DNA from: Lachnospiraceae bacterium
GTDB taxonomy: Bacteria; Bacillota; Clostridia; Lachnospirales; Lachnospiraceae
Direction: 5' to 3'
DNA length: 64,000 bases
NCBI GenBank assembly: GCA_029067085.1
Contig: JAIEFE010000014.1
Location: forward strand, 124,001 to 188,000
Part shown: piece after piece, positions 1-10,978 of the stretch
How positions within the stretch are numbered: the stretch's first letter is position 1
How the letters are laid out: every line of letters begins with the position of its first letter
Notes under the pieces: model-generated
Database searches by the model: none
Told to the model about the DNA's origin: nothing
Seen by the model: the letters and a program-made list of their open reading frames with translations, nothing else
Program-made: the position numbers and the translations under genes

Positions 1-1737
1 CGCCGCGTGGACACAGCAATAATCAAATTCGATACCCTGTCCGATACGGTTGGGGCCGCCGCCCAGAATCATGATCTTGGGCTTATCTTCATTTACAGGG
101 TTCTTATCCGGTGCATTGTAGGTGGAGTAGAAATAGGCGCTGTTCTCCGTGCCGCTGACGTGTACACCCTCCCATGCCTCCTCAACGTCCAGCGCAAGCC
201 TGCGCTCTCTAATAGACGCCTCCGGAATCTCCAGAAGCTGTCCCAGATATTTATCGGAGAAACCGTCCTTTTTGGCTGTGATCAGCATATCATCGGGCAG
301 CATTTTCCCTTTATGCTGTAAAATAGCCTCCTCTTCCTCCACCAGCTCTTTCATCTGCTCGATAAAATATGCTTTTACTTTCGTGATCTCAAAAATCTCC
401 TCCACCGTAGCGCCCTGGCGCAGCGCCTCGTACATGAGGAAATGCCTCTCGCTGGAAGGCGTATTCAGTCTCCGCAGCAGCTCCTCCTTCGGCAGCGTGT
501 CAAAATCTTTGGCATGTCCCAGACCGTAACGTCCCGTTTCCAGGGAACGGATCGCTTTCTGGAAAGCTTCTTTATACGTCTTGCCGATGCTCATGACTTC
601 GCCCACGGCGCGCATCTGAGTACCCAGCTTGTCCTCCACACCCTTGAACTTTTCAAAAGCCCAGCGGGCAAACTTGATCACCACATAGTCGCCGTCCGGC
701 ACATATTTATCTAATGTTCCGTATTTTCCACAGGGAATATCCTTTAAGGTAAGACCTGCCGCCAGCATGGAAGATACCAGCGCGATCGGAAATCCCGTAG
801 CCTTACTTGCCAGCGCCGATGAGCGTGAGGTACGGGGATTGATCTCGATGACAATGATCCGATCCGTCACCGGATCGTGAGCGAACTGCACGTTGGTGCC
901 GCCGATCACCTGCACCGATTCTACGATCCTGTAAGCCTGCTCCTGTAATTTTTTCTGACATTCCTCAGAGATGGTCAGCATAGGCGCAGAGCAGAAAGAG
1001 TCGCCCGTATGTACGCCCAGCGGATCGATATTTTCAATAAAGCATACGGTGATGATGTTATTCTCCGCATCCCGCACCACCTCCAGTTCCAGCTCCTCCC
1101 AGCCGAGAATGGATTCCTCTACCAACACCTGTCCCACAAGGCTTGCCTGCAGGCCTCTGGCACATACTACTTTCAGTTCCTCTTTGTTGTACACCAGACC
1201 GCCGCCTGCGCCGCCCATGGTGTAGGCGGGGCGAAGCACCACGGGATAACCGAGCTCTTCCGCGATAGAGAGCGCCTCCTCTACGGAGTAAGCAACTTCA
1301 CTGCGGGCCATCTCAATGCCCAGCTTGTTCATGGTTTTCTTAAACTCGATACGGTCCTCCCCGCGCTCGATGGCATCTACCTGAACGCCGATCACCTTGA
1401 CGCCGTATTTCTCCAGAATGCCTGCCTTGTTGAGCTCTGCACAGAGATTTAATCCGGACTGTCCTCCCAGATTGGGCAGCAGCGCATCAGGGCGTTCCTT
1501 TGCAATGATCTGCTCCAGCCGCTCCACATTAAGCGGTTCAATATAGGTCACATCCGCCGTCTCCGGATCCGTCATGATCGTCGCCGGGTTGGAATTGACC
1601 AGCACGATCTCATACCCCAGCTTCCGAAGCGCTTTACACGCCTGCGTCCCCGAATAGTCAAACTCGCAGGCCTGTCCGATGATGATCGGGCCCGAACCAA
1701 TAATCAGTACCTTATGAATGTCTGTTCTGCGTGGCAT
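1..1737 (-). CDS. carB: carbamoyl-phosphate synthase large subunit, C-terminus cut by window edge
   Basis: Large subunit of carbamoyl-phosphate synthase, which makes carbamoyl phosphate from bicarbonate, ATP and glutamine-derived ammonia for pyrimidine and arginine synthesis. The 579 residues present begin MPRRTDIHKVLIIGSGP and contain the first ATP-grasp unit (GQACEFDYSGTQ, NPATIMTDPETAD, NPRTSRSSALASKATG) and the oligomerisation region, running into the start of the second half (GGGPNRIGQGIEFDYCC). A full protein is about 1070 residues, so roughly half is missing. The ATG at 1737 has an upstream CGGAGG. carA is not next to it: the upstream neighbour is the glgD terminator. Confidence 0.97.
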   Translation of the reverse strand, partial: MPRRTDIHKVLIIGSGPIIIGQACEFDYSGTQACKALRKLGYEIVLVNSNPATIMTDPETADVTYIEPLNVERLEQIIAKERPDALLPNLGGQSGLNLCAELNKAGILEKYGVKVIGVQVDAIERGEDRIEFKKTMNKLGIEMARSEVAYSVEEALSIAEELGYPVVLRPAYTMGGAGGGLVYNKEELKVVCARGLQASLVGQVLVEESILGWEELELEVVRDAENNIITVCFIENIDPLGVHTGDSFCSAPMLTISEECQKKLQEQAYRIVESVQVIGGTNVQFAHDPVTDRIIVIEINPRTSRSSALASKATGFPIALVSSMLAAGLTLKDIPCGKYGTLDKYVPDGDYVVIKFARWAFEKFKGVEDKLGTQMRAVGEVMSIGKTYKEAFQKAIRSLETGRYGLGHAKDFDTLPKEELLRRLNTPSSERHFLMYEALRQGATVEEIFEITKVKAYFIEQMKELVEEEEAILQHKGKMLPDDMLITAKKDGFSDKYLGQLLEIPEASIRERRLALDVEEAWEGVHVSGTENSAYFYSTYNAPDKNPVNEDKPKIMILGGGPNRIGQGIEFDYCCVHAA

Positions 1738-1796
1738 ATCCATCCTCCGTTCTTCTGCCTGTTTCACTTTCTGTTCTATACTAAAGATAAGTATAC

Positions 1797-1833
1797 AAAA
1801 AAAACTGCATTTTAACAATGCAGTTTTTTTTTC
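1797..1833. terminator. bidirectional rho-independent terminator after glgD
   Basis: An AAAACTGCAT / ATGCAGTTTT stem with a short loop, flanked by A and T runs on both sides. It lies directly after the glgD stop on the minus strand and just upstream of carB, so it separates the glg operon from carB. Confidence 0.9.
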
Positions 1834-1835
1834 AT

Positions 1836-2981
1836 CTATACGGTTTTATACTTTTCAATGTAAACCGGGAATGTGTCGGTGCCTTTCATCTCCTTGCCGG
1901 CTGTAATGGTAACATTCTTATCAGTAATGAGATATTCCACGCTGGCGCCTGCCTCCACCACAGTGTCCTGCATCAGAATACAATTTTTGATCTTGGCGCC
2001 CTTGCCGACTTTTACGCCACGGAAGATCACACTGTTCTCCACTTCCCCTTCGATCACGCAGCCGTCCGCCATCATCACGTTCTGTACCTTTGCCCCGTCT
2101 ACGTAATGGGTCGGATTATCGCCGCGGATCTTGGTGTAAATAGGTGCGGCGGAAAACAGGGCATCCAGATTATAGTCGTCCAGAAGCTTCATATTCTCTT
2201 CAAAATAGCTTTTCATGCCGCTGATACGCGCCACATAGCCCGTATACTTGTAAGCCTGTACGTTCAGCTTGTTAAGCTGCGGCATGATGACGTCGCGCAT
2301 AAAGAAGGTACGTCCCTGCTCATAAGCCGCGCTTACGATATCGATCAACAGCTCACGTTCGATGACAAAGATATTCATGGAAATGTTCTGGACACCGTCT
2401 GTCTTTGGATTGATGGACACTTTACGGATTCGTCCCTGTTCCACATCAAAAGTATAATAGAAAACTCTGTCACTGGTCTGATAATCCAACAGCTCTTTGG
2501 GCAATTCCTGTTCATTGTAAGCGATAGTGAGATCCGCACCACTATCCATATGCGCCTGCAGCATCGCATTGAAGTCAAAATTGACCACCACATTCGTATC
2601 GGACATGATGACATATTTCTCTTTCTGGGACTTCAGAAAATCCAGAAGGTTAGCCAACGCGCCTGCACGTCCCACATAGGGACCGCCGACCTGCTTCTCG
2701 GCAAAAGGCGGGAAGATATGCAGACCGCCGTTCTTACGAACCAGATCCCACTCGCGCCCGGACCCCAGATGATCCATCAGGGAATGATAGTTCTTGTTTA
2801 CGACAACGGAAATATTGTCTATTCCGGAATGCGTCATACTTGACAGAATAAAATCTATGATACGGTAACGGCTGGCAAAAGGAATGGAAGCCATCAGGCG
2901 CACGCCGACCAATTCAGGAACCAGAGCGTCATAACTGTTGGGAAAAATAATACCGATTACATCTGTGCTTGACTTTATCAT
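1836..2981 (-). CDS. glgD: glucose-1-phosphate adenylyltransferase, GlgD subunit
   Basis: A 381-residue GlgD-type subunit of ADP-glucose pyrophosphorylase, which in Firmicutes pairs with GlgC and is thought to be regulatory rather than fully catalytic. The nucleotidyltransferase fold is seen in the N-terminal [18 protein letters not shown] region, followed by a C-terminal left-handed beta-helix ([20 protein letters not shown]). It lacks the glycine-rich [10 protein letters not shown] signature that its partner has, as expected of GlgD. The ATG overlaps the glgC stop by 4 bp (ATGA), so the two are translationally coupled. Confidence 0.96.
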   Translation of the reverse strand: MIKSSTDVIGIIFPNSYDALVPELVGVRLMASIPFASRYRIIDFILSSMTHSGIDNISVVVNKNYHSLMDHLGSGREWDLVRKNGGLHIFPPFAEKQVGGPYVGRAGALANLLDFLKSQKEKYVIMSDTNVVVNFDFNAMLQAHMDSGADLTIAYNEQELPKELLDYQTSDRVFYYTFDVEQGRIRKVSINPKTDGVQNISMNIFVIERELLIDIVSAAYEQGRTFFMRDVIMPQLNKLNVQAYKYTGYVARISGMKSYFEENMKLLDDYNLDALFSAAPIYTKIRGDNPTHYVDGAKVQNVMMADGCVIEGEVENSVIFRGVKVGKGAKIKNCILMQDTVVEAGASVEYLITDKNVTITAGKEMKGTDTFPVYIEKYKTV

Positions 2982-4183
2982 TCTGCTTCACCGCCTTCCA
3001 CATTATCTCTCACCATGGCATCGGGACCTATCACCACATTCTCACCTATGGTAACGCCGGATGCGATAGTCGCCACACCCTTTTCCGTCCCGGTGGGCAT
3101 TGCACCTACCACGGCATTCTCACAGATCGTCACATTTTCCGCCACAATACAGTGCTTCACCACTGCGCCGGCCTTGATGGTCGTTCCGCCCATGACGACA
3201 GCGTCCTCCACCACCGCTCCGGCTTCTACCTTAACACCGCCGAATAAAACAGAGTGCTTTACCGTACCTTTGATCCGGCAGCCATCGGTGATCATGGCAT
3301 TTTCCACCACCGCTCCGGCGTTGATCTTATGCCCTGTCATACCGGTATTGCGGCTGTAAATCTTCCAGCCCTCATCAAAAAGGTTGATACCGCTGTGTTC
3401 CGGGTCCAGAACCTCCATATTTGCTTCCCACAGGGAGGAAATGGTTCCCACGTCCTTCCAGTATCCGCTGAAACGATACGCATACATCTGCCGATGATCA
3501 CGCAGCAGATTGGGAATGATATTATTGCCGAAGTCATTTTCTGAGTTCGGGTCCGCCTCGTCCTCTTCCAAATATTTTTTCAGGATATCCCAGTTAAAGA
3601 TATAGATACCCATGGAAGCCAGATTGGATTTGGGATTTTTCGGTTTCTCCTGAAATTCCGTGATCTTGTCACTCTCATCAGCTACCATCAGACCGAAACG
3701 AGGCGCCTCCTCCCACGGTACTTCCATAACTGCAACGCTGAACTCAGCATTTTTTTCTTTGTGAAATTCGAGGAAATCGCTGTAATCCTGTTTGCAGATC
3801 TGGTCGCCGGAAAGAATGATAACATATTTCGGATCATATCTCTCAATAAAAGAGATATTCTGGTAAATCGCATTTGCCGTGCCTTTATACCAGTCTGACC
3901 CGTGCGCCTTCTGATAAGGCGGCAGTACATGCACACCTCCATAGAGCCGGTCCAGATCCCAGGGCTGACCGTTACCTATGTACTCGTTTAACTCGAGCGG
4001 CTGATACTGCGTCAGGATACCTACGGTATCAATGCCTGAATTGACGCAGTTGGACAGCGGAAAATCAATGATACGATATTTGCCGCCAAAAGGAACTGCC
4101 GGTTTTGCAAGCTTGTCCGTGAGCGCATAGAGGCGTGAGCCCTGTCCGCCGGCAAGAAGCATTGCAATCATTTCTTTTGCCAT
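2978..4183 (-). CDS. glgC: glucose-1-phosphate adenylyltransferase, catalytic GlgC subunit
   Basis: Makes ADP-glucose from glucose-1-phosphate and ATP, the committed step of bacterial glycogen synthesis. The 401-residue protein starts [19 protein letters not shown]. An ATG further upstream is in frame but has no ribosome binding site, whereas the start at 4183 sits behind AGGAGG. It carries the pyrophosphorylase loop, the [19 protein letters not shown] substrate region and a C-terminal beta-helix. It lies 28 bp after the hybrid kinase and overlaps glgD, so kinase-glgC-glgD is likely one transcript. Confidence 0.97.
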   Translation of the reverse strand: MAKEMIAMLLAGGQGSRLYALTDKLAKPAVPFGGKYRIIDFPLSNCVNSGIDTVGILTQYQPLELNEYIGNGQPWDLDRLYGGVHVLPPYQKAHGSDWYKGTANAIYQNISFIERYDPKYVIILSGDQICKQDYSDFLEFHKEKNAEFSVAVMEVPWEEAPRFGLMVADESDKITEFQEKPKNPKSNLASMGIYIFNWDILKKYLEEDEADPNSENDFGNNIIPNLLRDHRQMYAYRFSGYWKDVGTISSLWEANMEVLDPEHSGINLFDEGWKIYSRNTGMTGHKINAGAVVENAMITDGCRIKGTVKHSVLFGGVKVEAGAVVEDAVVMGGTTIKAGAVVKHCIVAENVTICENAVVGAMPTGTEKGVATIASGVTIGENVVIGPDAMVRDNVEGGEAE

Positions 4184-4211
4184 AATACGATTCCTCCTAT
4201 ATTCATTATTT

Positions 4212-6968
4212 TTACATAATCTTGTCCAATGTCTCAAACAGCACCTGAACGTCAAGGGGTTTGGTAATATGAGCATTCATGCCGCTTTTCAGTGCTTCTT
4301 CCCGATCCTCCGCAAAAGCGTTGGCGGTCATGGCTATGATCGGTATGGAAGCAAGATCAGGATTTTTAAAACTGCGGATCCTTCGGGTTGCCTCGTATCC
4401 GTTCATCTCGGTCATCTGGATATCCATTAATACTGCCCGATAATATCCCGGCTCAGACTGTTCCACCATATCTGCAGCAATCCGGCCGTTTTCCGCGATG
4501 TCAACGGTGAAGCCTGCGCCTTCCAGAAGAGCTTTCGCGATCTCCTGATTCATCTCCACATCCTCGGCAAGCAGGAGTCGCCCGGTGCGATGCACAGCGG
4601 TGTCTCCGGCAGATGTTTTGCCGCCTGCGGCTGCTTCTGTGAATGTCGGCTCTATTTCGGCGTCGGAAGAAAGGCGGAAGGTGAAAGAAACCGTAAATTC
4701 GGTGCCGACACCCTGTTCGCTTTCAACCCGGATGGAACCGTTCATCATATCCACGATGTTTTTTGTGATCGCCATGCCGAGACCGGTTCCCTGAATCTTG
4801 CTGATCGTGCTGTTTCTTTCCCTTTCAAACGGTTCAAAAATACGCTCCACAAATTCCCGGCTCATACCCATGCCATTGTCTTTGATCAAGAACTCATAGC
4901 TGCCATAGCCTTCCGGTGCGCCGGCTTTTTCTTTGAGCTGCAGATTGATCATGCCGCCCGCCTCCGTGTATTTCACGGAGTTGCTCAGCAGATTCAAAAG
5001 CACCTGATTGAGGCGGACTTTGTCGCAATAAATATTTTCGTTCAGTAGATCTACCGTATCGATCTCCAGCGTAAGATTCTTTGCCTGAACATTCGCCTGC
5101 AAAATACTGCGCAGACCATTCAGGATCTCCGGAAGATTGCACGGTTTATCTTCCAGCTGAACCTTACCGCTCTCAATGTGGCTCATGTCCAGAACGTCAT
5201 TGATCAAACCAAGCAGATGATTGCTGGATATCTTAATCTTTTTCAGATACTCCGCAACCTGTTCGGTCGAATCAATGTGTGTGATAGCGAGATCGGTGAA
5301 GCCGACGATGGCATTCATCGGCGTGCGTATGTCGTGCGACATATTTGACAAAAAGATACTCTTTGCCCTGCTGGCTTTCTTTGCCTGCGAGAGCGCCGCT
5401 TCCAGAAGGGAATTCTGCTCCATCTCCCTGCGGATCTCAGCATCCACACTGCGGAAACCCAGAACGATTCCCCGCATACCGTTTTCGGTTTTATCTCTCA
5501 CGACTTTCATCTGGAAGTATTCGATCCGGCCGTCCTTGTACTTGCGGTAATTGATGCAGTATGTCCTGGTCTCCGCAAGGTTTTTCTTTAAAGCTTCCAG
5601 AGAGATGGCCTGCCGCAGCATTTCACGGTCATCCTCGTATACCTGTTCCTGAATGTAAGCTTCCATGTTTTCCCACAGGGGGCGCGCGCTGTCAAAAAAT
5701 TTATTATTCACCGATCCATCGGAACGGATCGGTGTGATAAGACCTGTTTCGGAATCTACAAACCAGATCAGACTGAAATCAATGCTGAGCGCCTGAACAA
5801 GTCCCATGTGCCGCCGCTCGTTTTCACGCTCCTGCTGTTTCTGCGCAGTGATATCTAAAAGGAAACGCTGGTAGAAAAGCTCGCCGTTTTTTTCCAAAAG
5901 CTTGATGCTTCCCATAACGTGAAGAAGCTTCCCGTCACTATGACGTACACGGTACTCTACATTTACATAGTCGCCGGGTTTTGTCAAAGTTTTGATACTT
6001 TTCAGAAGATCCTCTTTGTCTTCTTCGATCACAGTCGCCGCGATCAGATGGAAGCCGTCCCGCTCCAGCTCATCACGGTCCTCATATCCCAGAATCTTTA
6101 GCGCCATCGTGTTGATGCTGAAAATCTGCGAACCGTCAAGGTTATGCGCGATCACGCCGCACTCTATGTTGGAAAAAATGGTTTCAAGGGTTTGGTTCTT
6201 TTTTATAATTTCCTGTTCATAAGTGCGTTCCTGCGTTACATCAATCCCGATACCCACGGTTCCCATCACGCTGCCGTCAAGGTCATAAAGAGGGGATTTG
6301 TAAGTGGTGAGCATTCGCATTCCGTCTCCGGTCTTAATGGTTTCTCCGGATACGAGAGTCTGCCTGGTGCTCATGACCTGAAGCTCTGATTGGATACAGG
6401 CAGGGTCATCCTCCTCCACGTCCCAGATATAGGCATGACGCTGCCCCTCCACCTGCTGCTTCGTTTTGTTGACAGTACGGCAAAAACTGTCGTTGACTTT
6501 CTCATGAACACCGTCTTTATCCTTATACCAGATCATATTCGGGGTGTTATTGATCGCAGCCTCCAGATATTGGCTGGTCTGCCAGAAATCCCTGCTCATC
6601 TTACAGGTCTGCTGCCATCTGAGAAAACGGAAACGAAGCTCCTCGTCAGACATAGGGCTGATCCATATATCCGTAATCTCGGAGAAGGCCGGATCGGCAC
6701 AGAGCGCCGGCATCTGCTCTTTATCCGCCAATAAAATAACATATGCTTCCTTTTTGCGGTTTGAAAAGAGTACCTGTAAGGCATCAGGAATATTCATATG
6801 CGAAAGATCCGCCAGAATCAAATCAGCCTCTGCGGACAGACGGGCGTCCACTTTATCGCTCTCAGAAAAACTATGGGAAAAATACTCGAGAGCAGGCATT
6901 TTTTTAATCACATCAAAGGCATGTCCGGGGCGTCCGAGAAGATAAATATTTAGACAACAAGTATACAT
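4212..6968 (-). CDS. PAS-containing hybrid sensor histidine kinase/response regulator
   Basis: A 918-residue cytoplasmic hybrid kinase without membrane segments. Residues 1-120 look like a degenerate receiver-type domain. Three PAS/PAC units follow (about 130-250, 260-380 and 390-515). Then come HisKA with [10 protein letters not shown] (His545), HATPase with N box ([11 protein letters not shown]), DNGMGM and GTGLGM, and a C-terminal receiver with phospho-acceptor Asp849 in [20 protein letters not shown]. There is no output domain. It is co-directional with glgC and 28 bp from it, which suggests, but does not prove, a link to carbon storage. The ATG at 6968 follows GGAGAAAG. Confidence 0.92.
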   Translation of the reverse strand: MYTCCLNIYLLGRPGHAFDVIKKMPALEYFSHSFSESDKVDARLSAEADLILADLSHMNIPDALQVLFSNRKKEAYVILLADKEQMPALCADPAFSEITDIWISPMSDEELRFRFLRWQQTCKMSRDFWQTSQYLEAAINNTPNMIWYKDKDGVHEKVNDSFCRTVNKTKQQVEGQRHAYIWDVEEDDPACIQSELQVMSTRQTLVSGETIKTGDGMRMLTTYKSPLYDLDGSVMGTVGIGIDVTQERTYEQEIIKKNQTLETIFSNIECGVIAHNLDGSQIFSINTMALKILGYEDRDELERDGFHLIAATVIEEDKEDLLKSIKTLTKPGDYVNVEYRVRHSDGKLLHVMGSIKLLEKNGELFYQRFLLDITAQKQQERENERRHMGLVQALSIDFSLIWFVDSETGLITPIRSDGSVNNKFFDSARPLWENMEAYIQEQVYEDDREMLRQAISLEALKKNLAETRTYCINYRKYKDGRIEYFQMKVVRDKTENGMRGIVLGFRSVDAEIRREMEQNSLLEAALSQAKKASRAKSIFLSNMSHDIRTPMNAIVGFTDLAITHIDSTEQVAEYLKKIKISSNHLLGLINDVLDMSHIESGKVQLEDKPCNLPEILNGLRSILQANVQAKNLTLEIDTVDLLNENIYCDKVRLNQVLLNLLSNSVKYTEAGGMINLQLKEKAGAPEGYGSYEFLIKDNGMGMSREFVERIFEPFERERNSTISKIQGTGLGMAITKNIVDMMNGSIRVESEQGVGTEFTVSFTFRLSSDAEIEPTFTEAAAGGKTSAGDTAVHRTGRLLLAEDVEMNQEIAKALLEGAGFTVDIAENGRIAADMVEQSEPGYYRAVLMDIQMTEMNGYEATRRIRSFKNPDLASIPIIAMTANAFAEDREEALKSGMNAHITKPLDVQVLFETLDKIM

Positions 6969-7006
6969 GGCACTTTCTCCGTAAGGATATCATTATCGTT
7001 GTAAAT

Positions 7007-7035
7007 ATTCTATCAATCCTGCTGAAACATGTCAA
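7007..7035 (-). promoter_or_regulatory. sigma-A promoter of the kinase-glgCD operon
   Basis: On the minus strand, TTGACA (7035-7030), 17 bp, then TAGAAT (7012-7007), 39 bp before the start codon of the hybrid kinase. Five of six bases match at -10 and six of six at -35. Confidence 0.75.
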
Positions 7036-7095
7036 TATTTAGATAACTTTCAGAGCATATCCATATACCCTTTAAAGATCGTTTCCTGAGTTAAC

Positions 7096-7123
7096 AAAGA
7101 GGGCCGAAAAAGCCCTCTCTGTG
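7096..7123 (-). terminator. hairpin downstream of the polysaccharide deacetylase gene
   Basis: AGAGGGC and GCCCTCT arms around a short A-rich loop, about 35 bp after the stop codon of the deacetylase. The following T tract is weak (TTTGTT), so it may be an inefficient terminator. Confidence 0.6.
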
Positions 7124-7156
7124 TTTTAAAAATTTAAGATGTGGCCTATGTATTTT

Positions 7157-8161
7157 CTACTCCCCCGACACCTGTGTCCCGTCAGCCTTCATGTGGTACT
7201 TATCCTTATAGATCAGCTGAGAGATCGGCACCAGCTCATACCCCTTATCCTGCAGTCCCGTAATGACCGCATCCAAGGCGTCCGCCGTGTACTTCGCGCC
7301 ATTGTGCATGAGAATGATCGCTCCGTTTTGCAGCTTATCGGAGCCCACAACCCGCTTGATGATGTCATCCACGCCATAATCCTTCCAGTCCAGAGAATCG
7401 ATCGACCACTGGATCGGATAGTAGCCGCACTTTTGGGCATTTTTTATGACATGATTGTCATAATCCCCGTACGGCGGCCGGAACAGACACATCTCATAGC
7501 CGGTCAGCTCCTGCACCTTAGTATGTACCTTCATCAGCTCCTCCTGACACTGTTCGTCAGAAAGCTGTGACATATTTTTATGGTTTTCGCTGTGATTGCC
7601 CAGATCGTGGCCGTCCGCCAGAATCGCCCGCACATCCTCCGGATAGGACTCCACCCAGCCGCCTGTCATAAAGAACGTCACCTTCACATTGTGCTTCTTC
7701 AACGTTTCCAATATTCTTCTCGTATCATCATTCCCCCAGGCCGCATCGAAGCTGAGTGCCACCTGCTTTTTATCCGTCTCCACACAGTAAATGGGAAGTT
7801 CCCTGCCGCCCACGGAGCTGCTCACCGTGATGGATTCCGGCAGAAACCGCACGATGCCCTGGATCAATGCCACTGCTGCCAGCAGAAAAGCCGCTGATTT
7901 CGCCACCTGAAGAGCTACATTTTTCAGAAATATCTCCCGCTTATACGCTTCTTTCGTCTGCTCTCTCCCGATCGCACTCACGGAACCACAGTACTGTCCG
8001 CACCCCTTCTGTCTCATTCTCTCGGCGTTCCATGCCTCTACCTTCTCAGGATCCGGCCAGACACCGTCTTTCCCGCGTGCGGCTCGTTCCCTCTGTATCT
8101 TGTTTTCCAGCTCTCCTATGGCCAGCCGAAACTTTTCGTTCCATTTTCCCTTTACAGCCAT
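7157..8161 (-). CDS. membrane-anchored polysaccharide deacetylase (NodB/CE4 family)
   Basis: A 334-residue metal-dependent deacetylase expected to act outside the membrane on peptidoglycan or another GlcNAc polymer. An N-terminal cytoplasmic stretch with Cys residues precedes one membrane helix (about residues 84-104). The NodB domain begins at KKQVALSFDAAWGNDDT. It contains the catalytic/metal FDAAW Asp, GNHSENH metal histidines, RPPYGDYD and the late LMHNG motif. The DxxW form of motif 1 is typical of the PdaB/CDA-like sporulation branch. It follows nagA by 92 bp with a hairpin between, so it is probably separate. The ATG at 8161 follows GGGAG. Confidence 0.9.
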   Translation of the reverse strand: MAVKGKWNEKFRLAIGELENKIQRERAARGKDGVWPDPEKVEAWNAERMRQKGCGQYCGSVSAIGREQTKEAYKREIFLKNVALQVAKSAAFLLAAVALIQGIVRFLPESITVSSSVGGRELPIYCVETDKKQVALSFDAAWGNDDTRRILETLKKHNVKVTFFMTGGWVESYPEDVRAILADGHDLGNHSENHKNMSQLSDEQCQEELMKVHTKVQELTGYEMCLFRPPYGDYDNHVIKNAQKCGYYPIQWSIDSLDWKDYGVDDIIKRVVGSDKLQNGAIILMHNGAKYTADALDAVITGLQDKGYELVPISQLIYKDKYHMKADGTQVSGE

Positions 8162-8237
8162 ATCGTTCTCCCGGTCTTGCTTTAGTTCAATATATGCAAA
8201 AATTGGGAAAATACGCCTTTGTCATTCTCTTTCTCCT

Positions 8238-8273
8238 GTAAAACTGGGCTGCCTCACAGGAGGCTGCCCTCAA
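8238..8273 (-). terminator. hairpin overlapping the 3' end of nagA
   Basis: On the minus strand a GGGCAGCCTC / GAGGCAGCCC stem (one mismatch) followed by AGTTTTAC. The 5' arm contains the last nagA codons and the stop codon. This is the likely end of the crr-ptsI-nagE-nagA transcript. Confidence 0.65.
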
Positions 8274-9390
8274 ACACCACCCGCTCCAACGCAAGGTCTT
8301 CTTTTCTTAAGAGCAGCACATCCGCCCGCTTTCCCGGCGTGATGCTGCCGCATTCCCCGTCGATTCCCACACATCTGGCGGGATTTACCGCCGCACACCT
8401 GATCGCTGCTTCCAGAGGAATCCCCATCCGGAGGACCGCTGTCCTCACACAGTCCAAAAGGTTCGTGACCGATCCCGCAATAGAGCCGTTTCCCAGAGTG
8501 GCCAGCTTTCCCACCACCTTCACGTCCTGACCGCCCAGCGTGTAATCCCCATCCGCAAGTCCCGTGGCCCGCATACTGTCGCTGATCAGGATGATGCGCT
8601 TCTCCCCGAAGAGCTTGAAAGCGGCTCGCACCGCCGCCGGATGGCTGTGCACCCCGTCAGCGATCAGCTCCACCTCCACGCGCTCTCTGTCCACCGCAGC
8701 GCCGATGGGACCGGGGCTCCTGTGACTGTAGGGATTCATGGCATTGTAGAGATGCGTCATATGAACTGCGCCTGCATCGAACGCTCTGATCGCGGTGTCA
8801 TAATCCGCACAGGTGTGAGCCAAAGACATGACACATGTGTCATGCCTTTTCCGGATCAGTTCTTCCGCGCCCTCTTCCTCAGGAGCCAGATCCAATAGTT
8901 TTACCCTTCCTCCGGACGCCTCAATTAAGCTGTCAAACAGGGCAAGATCGGGTTTTCGCACATAGGCGGGATTCTGGGCGCCGAGCTTCTTCGGTGAAAG
9001 AAAAGGTCCCTCCATATTGATCCCCCGAAAGCGCGCCCGTCTCTCATGAAAGCCCTCCTCCGCATAGGCCGCGGCTGTTTGGCAGATTCCTGAAAGCGCC
9101 TCTTCAGAGAGCGTCATGGTGGCGGGTACGATATTTGTTACCCCCACGGAAAGCTGATAGACAGCCAGCGCATCTATGGCTTCCCTTGTACCGTCGGAAA
9201 AATCGTGCCCCACACAGCCGTGGAAATGGATATCTGTCAGCCCCGGAACAGCATAGCATCCCGCAGCATCGATCAGCTCCCCGTCCGTAACCTTGTCCGC
9301 GCTGTCCGTAAAAATGTGTCCTTCGATAAAAATATCCTTTTCGACAAATTGACCGTCCTCGGTATACACGCTCGCATTCTTTATGATCAC
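8254..9390 (-). CDS. nagA: N-acetylglucosamine-6-phosphate deacetylase
   Basis: Converts GlcNAc-6-phosphate, delivered by the PTS gene upstream, to glucosamine-6-phosphate and acetate in the cytoplasm. The 378-residue amidohydrolase shows the expected motifs: DIHFHGCVGHDFSDGT, the metal ligands in AHTCADYD and THLYNAMNP, ADGVHSHPA, and catalytic Asp in ILISDSMRATG. Length is normal for the family. It starts 30 bp after nagE, in one operon with the sugar transporter. The usual second enzyme, nagB, is not in the window. Confidence 0.95.
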   Translation of the reverse strand: MIIKNASVYTEDGQFVEKDIFIEGHIFTDSADKVTDGELIDAAGCYAVPGLTDIHFHGCVGHDFSDGTREAIDALAVYQLSVGVTNIVPATMTLSEEALSGICQTAAAYAEEGFHERRARFRGINMEGPFLSPKKLGAQNPAYVRKPDLALFDSLIEASGGRVKLLDLAPEEEGAEELIRKRHDTCVMSLAHTCADYDTAIRAFDAGAVHMTHLYNAMNPYSHRSPGPIGAAVDRERVEVELIADGVHSHPAAVRAAFKLFGEKRIILISDSMRATGLADGDYTLGGQDVKVVGKLATLGNGSIAGSVTNLLDCVRTAVLRMGIPLEAAIRCAAVNPARCVGIDGECGSITPGKRADVLLLRKEDLALERVVFEGSLL

Positions 9391-9420
9391 AGCACTGTTC
9401 CTCTCCTTACATCATAGGAA

Positions 9421-10896
9421 CTACAGCAGTTTCTTCATCTCATCCGCCACAAACTGCACTTTCGTTCCCACTACCACCTGAACCGCTGTCCCCCCGGGAC
9501 GCATGATGCCCGCCACACCTGCGGTCATGATCTTCTCTTCATCCACTCTTGCGGAATCATTCACTTCCAGTCGCAGTCTCGTAATACAATTATCGAAAGA
9601 TTTTATATTTTCCCTACCGCCGAGCCCTTCCAGAATCACGGCTGCCGCGCGGGCAAAATCGTCATCCGAAAGAACCGCTTTCTTCTCCGCTTCCGCATCC
9701 TCGTCTTCCCTGCCCGGCGTCTTTAAATCGAATTTCACGATAGCGAAACGAAACACCGCATAAAACACCACAAAAGCAGCCGCACCCAGAGGCAGGATCA
9801 TCCATGTATTCGCCGCCGCAGGCATAAACGCCGAGAAGAACAGATCCGTCCCGCCTCCCGAAAAGCTGAAGCCCGCACGGAAACCTATAAGAGTCGTAAT
9901 CGCCGCAAAAACACCATAGAGCAGCGCATAGATCACATACAGAGGCGGCGCCAGAAACATAAAAGCAAATTCAAAGGGCTCCGTGATACCGCAGACGAAA
10001 GAACAGAGTGCCGCTGAGGCCACCAGCCCGACGGCCTCCTTTCTCCGGCCTTTCTTTGCCGTATGAACCATCGCAAGCGCCGCTCCGGGAACGCCGAACA
10101 TCATACAGGGGAAAAAGCCGGACATGTACATCCCCAGACTCCAGGAGACATCCGCGCTGGTATCTCCCGCCCAGAAGTGGGACAGATCGCCCAGACCGAC
10201 CGTATCAAACCAGAACACATTATTCAGGGCATGATGCAGACCCACGGGAATCAGCAGACGATTTAAAAATGCGTAGATGCCTGCCCCCACGGCCCCCAGA
10301 CTCGCAATAGCGTTTCCGAGAGCAATCAGCAAGCCAAACAGGGTCGGCCATACAAACAACAGAACAAACGATGCCAGGATGGAGACCACTCCCGAGACAA
10401 TGGCCACGCAGCGCTTTCCGCTGAAAAAAGAAAGCCATTCCGGAAGCCTCACAGACTTAAAGCGATTAAAGCACTCCGCGCCGATCAAGCCGGAGAGGAT
10501 ACCGATGAACGGATTCTCGATCTTTGAGAAGGCCAGCAGTTTTGCCGCATCCTGTGAAACGGAAGGTATCAGAGTCGTGACCGTTCCTTCGGAAAGCAGA
10601 TTCGTTATCATCAGCCAGGAGGCCAGTGCCGCCAGCCCTGCCGTGCCGTCATGTTCATCCGCCATACCCACACCCACGCCGATCACAAAGAGCCAAGCCA
10701 TATTTTCGATCAGAGCGCCGCCGGCTTTTACCAGAAAAAAGCCAATCAGATGAAGAAGTCCCGTACCGGCGATATCGCCGCCCCGCATCGTCGCCGGGCA
10801 GAGCGCATAGCCGATTCCCATCAAAATGCCGCAGATCGGCAGACAGGCCACCGGAAGCATCAGGGATTTTCCCAGTTTCTGCATATATTTCATCAT
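9421..10896 (-). CDS. nagE: PTS N-acetylglucosamine/glucose transporter, EIICB
   Basis: A 491-residue sugar permease of the glucose family. The N-terminal IIC domain (residues 1-390) has about ten membrane helices and signatures LMLPVACLPICGILMGIG, PVGLHHALNN and GITEPFEFAFMF. The C-terminal IIB domain carries the phospho-cysteine in FDNCITRLRLEV. No IIA domain is fused, unlike E. coli NagE, so phosphate must come from a separate IIA, most likely the crr-type protein of the same operon. Adjacent nagA makes GlcNAc the likely substrate. The ATG at 10896 lies behind AGGAGG. Confidence 0.92.
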   Translation of the reverse strand: MMKYMQKLGKSLMLPVACLPICGILMGIGYALCPATMRGGDIAGTGLLHLIGFFLVKAGGALIENMAWLFVIGVGVGMADEHDGTAGLAALASWLMITNLLSEGTVTTLIPSVSQDAAKLLAFSKIENPFIGILSGLIGAECFNRFKSVRLPEWLSFFSGKRCVAIVSGVVSILASFVLLFVWPTLFGLLIALGNAIASLGAVGAGIYAFLNRLLIPVGLHHALNNVFWFDTVGLGDLSHFWAGDTSADVSWSLGMYMSGFFPCMMFGVPGAALAMVHTAKKGRRKEAVGLVASAALCSFVCGITEPFEFAFMFLAPPLYVIYALLYGVFAAITTLIGFRAGFSFSGGGTDLFFSAFMPAAANTWMILPLGAAAFVVFYAVFRFAIVKFDLKTPGREDEDAEAEKKAVLSDDDFARAAAVILEGLGGRENIKSFDNCITRLRLEVNDSARVDEEKIMTAGVAGIMRPGGTAVQVVVGTKVQFVADEMKKLL

Positions 10897-10978
10897 TGAT
10901 CTCTACCTCCTGATTTTCCATACTTTATCGTATAGCAGGCAGAGCGCATTATCATTCCGCCTGTTTTCCTCTTTCCTT

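Noticed and set aside
1818..2843. 341-codon plus-strand open frame opposite glgD
   Set aside because: It is the antisense shadow of a well-conserved glgD; no family motifs and no ribosome binding site. The same holds for long plus-strand frames opposite the isomerase (19450-20322), xylB (21413-22477) and the right-edge glycosyltransferase (62899-63783).
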